From positions 1-10,427 of the forward strand of contig SXOM01000129.1 in the NCBI GenBank assembly GCA_005776735.1: DNA of 10,427 nucleotides, in the 5' to 3' direction. Position numbers and translations under genes: made by a program. Numbering within the stretch: the first letter of the stretch is position 1; every line of letters begins with the position of its first letter. The DNA comes from Pseudomonadota bacterium. Lineage in GTDB: Bacteria > Myxococcota_A > UBA796 > SXON01. Below, piece after piece: positions 6,372 through 10,427 of the stretch. Under the pieces are notes generated by a model. The model searched no databases, was not told the DNA's origin, and worked only from the letters and a program-made list of their open reading frames with translations.

Positions 6372-6758
6372 TCATCGTTGGCGCTCGCGCACCAGCATGT
6401 CGGCGGCGTCGACGAATCCCAGCCCCTGGTACAGGCGCCGCGCCGCAGGTTGGGTGTGCAGCACGAACTTGATGCCGTCCCGGCCGTCCATGAGCCGGCG
6501 CATCAGCGTGCGGCCGATGCCGCGCCGCTGGTACTCCGGGAGCACGGCGACCGTGCTGACATAGGCGTTGTCGACGCCATCGGAGATGCACCGCGCGAAG
6601 CCGACCAGGCGCGCGTCGTCCCACGCGCTGACCACCCAGCGGGACCCCTCGACCATGGCGGTCATGTGCGCGGCGTCGCGGGGGCGGGTGAAGCCCACCG
6701 CGGCGAAGAGACCCGAGAGTGCGGCGGGGTCGATCGGGGGACCATCACGGTAGACCAT
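6372..6758 (-). CDS. GNAT family N-acetyltransferase
   Basis: 128 residues, a complete short GNAT domain. Motif A, the acetyl-CoA pyrophosphate loop, is clear: VAVLPEYQRRGIGRTLM at 70-86, with QRRGIG at 77-82. Motif B is AARRLYQGLGF at 105-115, and the central strand RLVGFARCISD at 50-60 precedes motif A as usual. The enzyme should transfer an acetyl group from acetyl-CoA to an amine in the cytoplasm; the substrate cannot be read from the sequence. The ATG at 6758 has a strong ribosome site (AGGAGG, 6769-6764) five bases upstream. The radical SAM gene follows after 34 bp on the same strand, so the pair probably forms an operon. Confidence 0.92.
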   Translation of the reverse strand: MVYRDGPPIDPAALSGLFAAVGFTRPRDAAHMTAMVEGSRWVVSAWDDARLVGFARCISDGVDNAYVSTVAVLPEYQRRGIGRTLMRRLMDGRDGIKFVLHTQPAARRLYQGLGFVDAADMLVRERQR

Positions 6759-6763
6759 GCCGG

Positions 6764-6769
6764 CCTCCT
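6764..6769 (-). promoter_or_regulatory. Strong ribosome binding site of the GNAT gene
   Basis: AGGAGG on the minus strand, five bases before the ATG at 6758. It is the best Shine-Dalgarno site in the window and fixes this start. Confidence 0.85.
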
Positions 6770-6791
6770 AGCACGACCGGCGGCGAGGCTC

Positions 6792-6828
6792 AGCGGGCCG
6801 GGTAGCGTACGTTCACCGCCTGCCCGCT
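6792..6828. other. Imperfect inverted repeat between MopE and GNAT genes
   Basis: 7-bp arms AGCGGGC (6792-6798) and GCCCGCT (6822-6828), with a partial inner ggt/acc pairing, in the 110-bp gap 6759-6868. No T-tract follows on the minus strand, so an intrinsic terminator is not supported. It may be a weak attenuating hairpin or chance. Confidence 0.25.
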
Positions 6829-6868
6829 CATCGCCACCAACGCTTCGCCGCGAACGAAACGGCTCGCC

Positions 6869-9800
6869 TCAGCGCCCCATGAAGATCGCGACCACGCCGT
6901 AGTCGGTCAGCGTGGAGGTGTCCCCGCCCGGGCAGCCGACCAGGAGGTCCTGGAGGCCGTCGGCATCGAGGTCGCCGAGCGCGGACGACCAGCCGCAGTA
7001 GTCGTTGGTCGAGTCGCCGGTGAAGCGGGCGTCCCACGCCGAAGCGCTCGCGAGGTTGTAGCTGCCGGAGAGCGGCCCGTACACCAACCACGCCGCGCCG
7101 ACGTTGGTGGTGGTGCCATTGTCGTAGTAGGCGCTCGAGATCAGCGCGTCCACCACGCCGTCGCCGTCGACGTCGCCGAAGGAGAACGCCGAGCCGTCCC
7201 AGCTCCGGCCGAGCGCGTAGCCCGTCCCCGAGAAGTACGCGTCCACCCCGCTCGCCGACGTGGTGTCCACCGTGCTCCCGGAGGGATCCATGTCCTGGAA
7301 GAGCATCACGTAGCCGGCGCCCGGGACCCCGACGGCGATGTCGGCGAGCCCGTCGCCATCGACGTCGCCCGCGGGAGCGATCGCCGTGCCGAAGTCGGCG
7401 CCGGTGCCACTGGTCAGCTTGCTGTCGGCGTACGCCATGTTCCCGCCGCGATAGCTGGCGAGGAACGTGTAGACCGCGCCGGTCGTGCCATACCCGGGCG
7501 CGCCCACGAAGAGGTCGTCCAGGCCATCGCCGTCCACGTCATTGCCGGGGCCGGCTCCGAGCCCCGAGCCGGCGTAGTCGGAGGCGGCTTCGCCAGTGCC
7601 GGACCCGATCGACGTGGTGCCCGACACCCCCGTGTAGTGGTAGACGATCCCCTTGTAGCTGCTGTACTCGGTGTTCCCGAGCAGCAGGTTGTACCCGGTG
7701 GTGGCACTGTCGGAGGTCCCTGCGCCCGAGATGTTGTCGCAGAAGTACCCCGAGTGATGGAAGCTGCCGCCGTTGTACGACGAGGAGGTCGCGGATGCCC
7801 CGCCGTCCACCAGCCACACGACGTCGCTGCTGGCGGACGACGAGTCGTAGAACACGGCGTACTCGTCGTACCCGTCTTCGTCCACGTCGTTGACCGCCCA
7901 CACGCGCGCCCCGTACTCGACCCCGGTGGCGGTGGGGCCGTAGCTGCGGCCGCGCCGGATGGAGTCGATGCTCGCCTCTGCGCTCGTCGGCAGCCGTGCG
8001 TTGTAGGCAGCGCCGTTGTAGTCGACCGTGGTCGTGAAGGCGTAGCGCGCCCCCGGCGACCCCACGATCCACTCGTCGTCGCCGTCGCCGTCGAGGTCCA
8101 CGCCGGAGGCCAGGGCAGCGCCGAACTCCGCGCCGCTCTCGTATCCGTACACGAGGTAGTCGGCGTCTCCGCCCGAGCCCTCCGCCGCGCTGGTCCCGGA
8201 GTAGGGGCAGCCGTCGTCCACGGTGCCGTCGCAGTCGTCGTCGGTGGAGTTGCCACACACCTCGGCCTCCGCGGGGCTCACCCCACTGTCGCCGTCGTCG
8301 CAGTCGGTGGCGTCCGCCACCAGCCCGCTGGAGGTGCCACACGCGCTCTCGGGCGCGGTCGGGTCGCCGTAGCCGTCGCCATCGGTGTCGGCGTACAGCG
8401 TGGTGCCGCCGGTGGCGCCCTCGGGGTCCGCGTCGTCGGCGGCGCCGTCGCAATCCTCGTCGGTGTCGGCCGCGTCGCACACCTCCGCCGCGCCGGGGTT
8501 CACCCCCGTCGCCGCGTCGTCGCAGTCGGTGGCATCCCCCGCAAACCCTGCCGGGACGACACACGCCGCGGACGTGGTCGCCGCGTCGCCGTAGGCGTCG
8601 CCGTCGGCGTCGGCGTACCAGGTCGTGGTGCCGGTCACGCTCGGGTCGTCGTCGTCGGTGAGGCCGTCGCAGTCTTCGTCGTCGCCGCCGCACACCTCGG
8701 TGCCGGCGGGGTGCGAAGCCGGCGCGCCGTCGTCGCAGTCGGTGGAATCCGCCACGTGCGCGGCGGGGGCATCGCACGCGCTCTGGCCCGCGGCGGCGTC
8801 GCCGTAGCTGTCGCCGTCGACGTCGGCGTACCAGCTCGTCGTGCCCGTGGCGCCGCTGTCCGCGTCGTCGGCCAGGCCGTCGCAGTCCTCGTCGGTGTCG
8901 GCCGCGTCGCACACCTCGGCGGCGCCCGGGTTCACGGCGGCGGCGCCGTCGTCGCAGTCGGTCGCGTCGGCCACGTGACCCGCCGGCACGTCGCAGGCGG
9001 CGGTGACCGACGCCGCGTCGCCGTAGGTGTCGCCGTCGGTGTCGGCGTACCAACGGGTGGTGCCCGCCGGGCCGGTGTCGGCGTCGTCCGCGAGCCCATC
9101 GCAGTCCTCGTCGGTGTCGGCCGCGTCGCACACCTCGGCAGCGCCGGGGTTGGTGCCCCCTGCGGTGTCGTCGCAGTCGGTGGCGTCGCCCACCCAGCCG
9201 GCCGGAGGGTCGCACTGGCTCACGCTGGCGCTGGCGTCGCCGTAGGCGTCGCCGTCAGCGTCGGCGTACCAGGCGCTCCAGGTGCCAGCGTCGGTGGAGG
9301 CGTCGGCGTCGTCCGCGGTCCCGTCGCAGTCTTCGTCGGTGTCCCCCGCATCGCACACCTCCGTGGCGCCGGGGTTCACCGCCGCGGCCAGGTCGTCGCA
9401 GTCGCCCGCCGCCGCGGCGTAGCCCAGGGGTTCGTCGCACGCGGTACGGGTGAGCCCTCCGTCCGCGCCGTACCCGTCGCCGTCGGCGTCGCGTGTCCAG
9501 GTGGCCATCGTTTCCGCGTCGGTTGCGGTGTCGTCGTCGTCGGCGGCGCCGCTGCAGTCTTCGTCCACGTTGGCGGTGTCGCAAACCTCGGGGAGCGCCG
9601 GATTGCGCAGCGCGTCACCGTCGTCGCACTCTTCGCACGCCGCCCAGCCGTCGCCGTCGGTGTCGGCGTAGGCCACCGAGCCGTCGCAGTTGTAGTCCAC
9701 GGGGTCGGCGCAGTCGGCCTCCGCCGCGTCGGGGTGGGTGGCCGAGTCGGCGTCGTCGCAGTCGGTGCCGTCGGGCACCAGGATGTCGGGCAGCTCGCAG

Positions 9801-10279
9801 CCGGTCTCCGCCGTGGTGGGGTCGCCGTAGCCATCCCCGTCGGCGTCGGTGTAGCCGGTGGGTGCGTCGGTGGCGTCGGTGTCCACGCCGCCGTCGCAAT
9901 CGTCGTCCACGCCGTTGCACACCTCGACGGCGGCCGGGTGCACCGCCGCTTCGGAGTCGTCGCAGTCCCCGGCTTCGGCCACCTGTCCGGAACCGAGCTC
10001 GCAGACGGTCGCCTCGGTGGCGGGATCCCCGAAACCGTCCCCGTCGGCGTCGGTGTACGCCGTCACCGCGTCCGCCACGTCCTCGTCCACCACGCCGTCG
10101 CAATCGTTGTCGACCCCGTCGCACGCCTCGGGCGCGTCGGGGTTCACGGTCGCGTGCACGTCGTCGCAGTCGACCTCGGCGGTGTAGCCGTCGCCGTCGT
10201 TGTCCACGTCGCGGTGGGTCACGGTGATGTCGCCGGACGAGCAGCCGAGAGCGAAGGCCAGCAACGCGCGTAGTCGCAT
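6869..10279 (-). CDS. Large MopE-repeat / FG-GAP propeller protein, probable lipoprotein
   Basis: 1136 residues from the ATG at 10279. This start gives a short basic-hydrophobic leader ending FALGC-SSGD, a plausible though imperfect lipobox with Cys13; an in-frame ATG 33 bp upstream only adds MRAADGATLAP. Neither start has a good ribosome site. Residues ~24-690 carry ten MopE-type units (53-76 residues each), starting at about 24, 77, 145, 206, 264, 340, 413, 486, 557 and 631. A typical unit reads DxDGDxYGD, a Cys, DCDD, NPGAxEVCD, DEDCDG, giving about four Cys and many Asp per unit; divalent metal binding is expected from the family. Residues ~705-1136 hold six clear FG-GAP calcium loops (Asp at 728, 798, 914, 972, 1036, 1103) and one degenerate blade between the second and third, making seven. 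Surface exposure is likely; ligand and role are unknown. Confidence 0.88.
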   Translation of the reverse strand: MRLRALLAFALGCSSGDITVTHRDVDNDGDGYTAEVDCDDVHATVNPDAPEACDGVDNDCDGVVDEDVADAVTAYTDADGDGFGDPATEATVCELGSGQVAEAGDCDDSEAAVHPAAVEVCNGVDDDCDGGVDTDATDAPTGYTDADGDGYGDPTTAETGCELPDILVPDGTDCDDADSATHPDAAEADCADPVDYNCDGSVAYADTDGDGWAACEECDDGDALRNPALPEVCDTANVDEDCSGAADDDDTATDAETMATWTRDADGDGYGADGGLTRTACDEPLGYAAAAGDCDDLAAAVNPGATEVCDAGDTDEDCDGTADDADASTDAGTWSAWYADADGDAYGDASASVSQCDPPAGWVGDATDCDDTAGGTNPGAAEVCDAADTDEDCDGLADDADTGPAGTTRWYADTDGDTYGDAASVTAACDVPAGHVADATDCDDGAAAVNPGAAEVCDAADTDEDCDGLADDADSGATGTTSWYADVDGDSYGDAAAGQSACDAPAAHVADSTDCDDGAPASHPAGTEVCGGDDEDCDGLTDDDDPSVTGTTTWYADADGDAYGDAATTSAACVVPAGFAGDATDCDDAATGVNPGAAEVCDAADTDEDCDGAADDADPEGATGGTTLYADTDGDGYGDPTAPESACGTSSGLVADATDCDDGDSGVSPAEAEVCGNSTDDDCDGTVDDGCPYSGTSAAEGSGGDADYLVYGYESGAEFGAALASGVDLDGDGDDEWIVGSPGARYAFTTTVDYNGAAYNARLPTSAEASIDSIRRGRSYGPTATGVEYGARVWAVNDVDEDGYDEYAVFYDSSSASSDVVWLVDGGASATSSSYNGGSFHHSGYFCDNISGAGTSDSATTGYNLLLGNTEYSSYKGIVYHYTGVSGTTSIGSGTGEAASDYAGSGLGAGPGNDVDGDGLDDLFVGAPGYGTTGAVYTFLASYRGGNMAYADSKLTSGTGADFGTAIAPAGDVDGDGLADIAVGVPGAGYVMLFQDMDPSGSTVDTTSASGVDAYFSGTGYALGRSWDGSAFSFGDVDGDGVVDALISSAYYDNGTTTNVGAAWLVYGPLSGSYNLASASAWDARFTGDSTNDYCGWSSALGDLDADGLQDLLVGCPGGDTSTLTDYGVVAIFMGR
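8213..9490 (-). repeat. Tandem coding repeats (~219-bp period) in the MopE region
   Basis: Units 5-10 of the large MopE protein. Several are nearly identical at DNA level: the stretch coding EVCDAADTDEDCDG recurs around 8450-8485, 8880-8920 and 9100-9140, with a more changed copy near 9325-9360. Full unit lengths of 71-76 codons give a period near 219 bp. This suggests recent duplication or gene conversion and a region prone to copy-number change and assembly error. Confidence 0.8.
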
Positions 10280-10427
10280 GGGCGCCAGTGTAGCTCCGTC
10301 TGCCGCCCGCATGTAGGCGTGGGCGGCGCCGCGCGACCGTCCCGAAGCGCGCGGTGTCCGGCCGGCGCCGCGGCGTCGGGGCGACGGAGTCCTCGAGGCG
10401 CGCGCGCGCAGCGCCGCGACGCGCGGC
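10280..10427. other. Upstream region of the large MopE gene, truncated by window edge
   Basis: 148 bp that should contain the promoter of the minus-strand MopE gene. TACACT, reading toward the gene about 10 bases before the ATG, resembles a -10 box but is too close for a normal leader and has no partner -35. The end is GC-alternating. No other gene is visible. Confidence 0.4.

Noticed and set aside
6759..6868. RiPP precursor peptide gene beside the radical SAM/GNAT pair
   Set aside because: No short ORF with a ribosome site and leader/core character is visible in this gap or in the gap at 6338-6371.
7539..9215. Minus-strand Arg-rich frame of 558 codons within the MopE gene
   Set aside because: Out-of-frame reading of the MopE repeats, almost entirely Arg/Gly, with no motif.
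7637..10273. Plus-strand open frame of 878 codons opposite the large MopE gene
   Set aside because: Same effect: repeats of VAVAVGVGV-type residues mirror the Asp/Gly repeats on the other strand. Stop codons are rare simply because of GC content.
10313..10427. Another copy of the left-edge repeat, suggested by GGCGGCGCCGC near 10322
   Set aside because: Only about ten bases match. The rest of the unit is absent, and such GC strings recur by chance here.

Overview
The window is very GC-rich and reads as Myxococcota (delta-proteobacterial) DNA. The best evidence is a C-terminus of the MYXO-CTERM type (Gly-Cys, hydrophobic helix, Arg cluster) on one gene. Also supporting this are two large proteins built from MopE-type 'putative metal-binding' Asp/Cys repeats and FG-GAP/integrin-like propeller blades, which are abundant in myxobacterial secretomes. 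No rRNA, tRNA, transposase, phage gene or canonical defence gene was recognised.

Layout: 1-375 is non-coding and holds two complete ~168-bp tandem repeats plus a 40-bp piece of a third. Each unit folds on paper into a small hairpin, a three-armed structure closed by a 9-bp helix, and another hairpin. The only part that differs strongly between the two units is a 17-18-base spacer. The array probably continues off the left edge. Next, on the minus strand (382-3030), is an 882-residue propeller/MopE surface protein with a MYXO-CTERM anchor but no visible signal peptide. A 242-bp divergent intergenic region follows, then a plus-strand gene (3273-4553) for a membrane protein with a twin-arginine-like leader, a helical region, two transmembrane helices and a C-terminal domain resembling the LecA/PA-IL lectin fold. 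Converging on it from the right is a minus-strand block: a 1136-residue lipoprotein-like MopE/propeller protein (6869-10279), a GNAT acetyltransferase (6372-6758) and a B12-binding-type radical SAM protein (4598-6337). The last two are 34 bp apart and probably co-transcribed.

How they fit together: four of the five genes encode or may act on cell-envelope material, or resemble tailoring enzymes. The two large proteins use the same parts (seven-bladed propeller, MopE motifs) in opposite order and carry their putative anchors at opposite ends. The radical SAM/GNAT pair looks like a small modification cassette whose substrate is unknown; no precursor peptide gene is visible. The most unusual item is the structured tandem array at the left edge, with invariant blocks and a localised variable spacer. 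No effector gene for it lies in the window, so any function is unproven.
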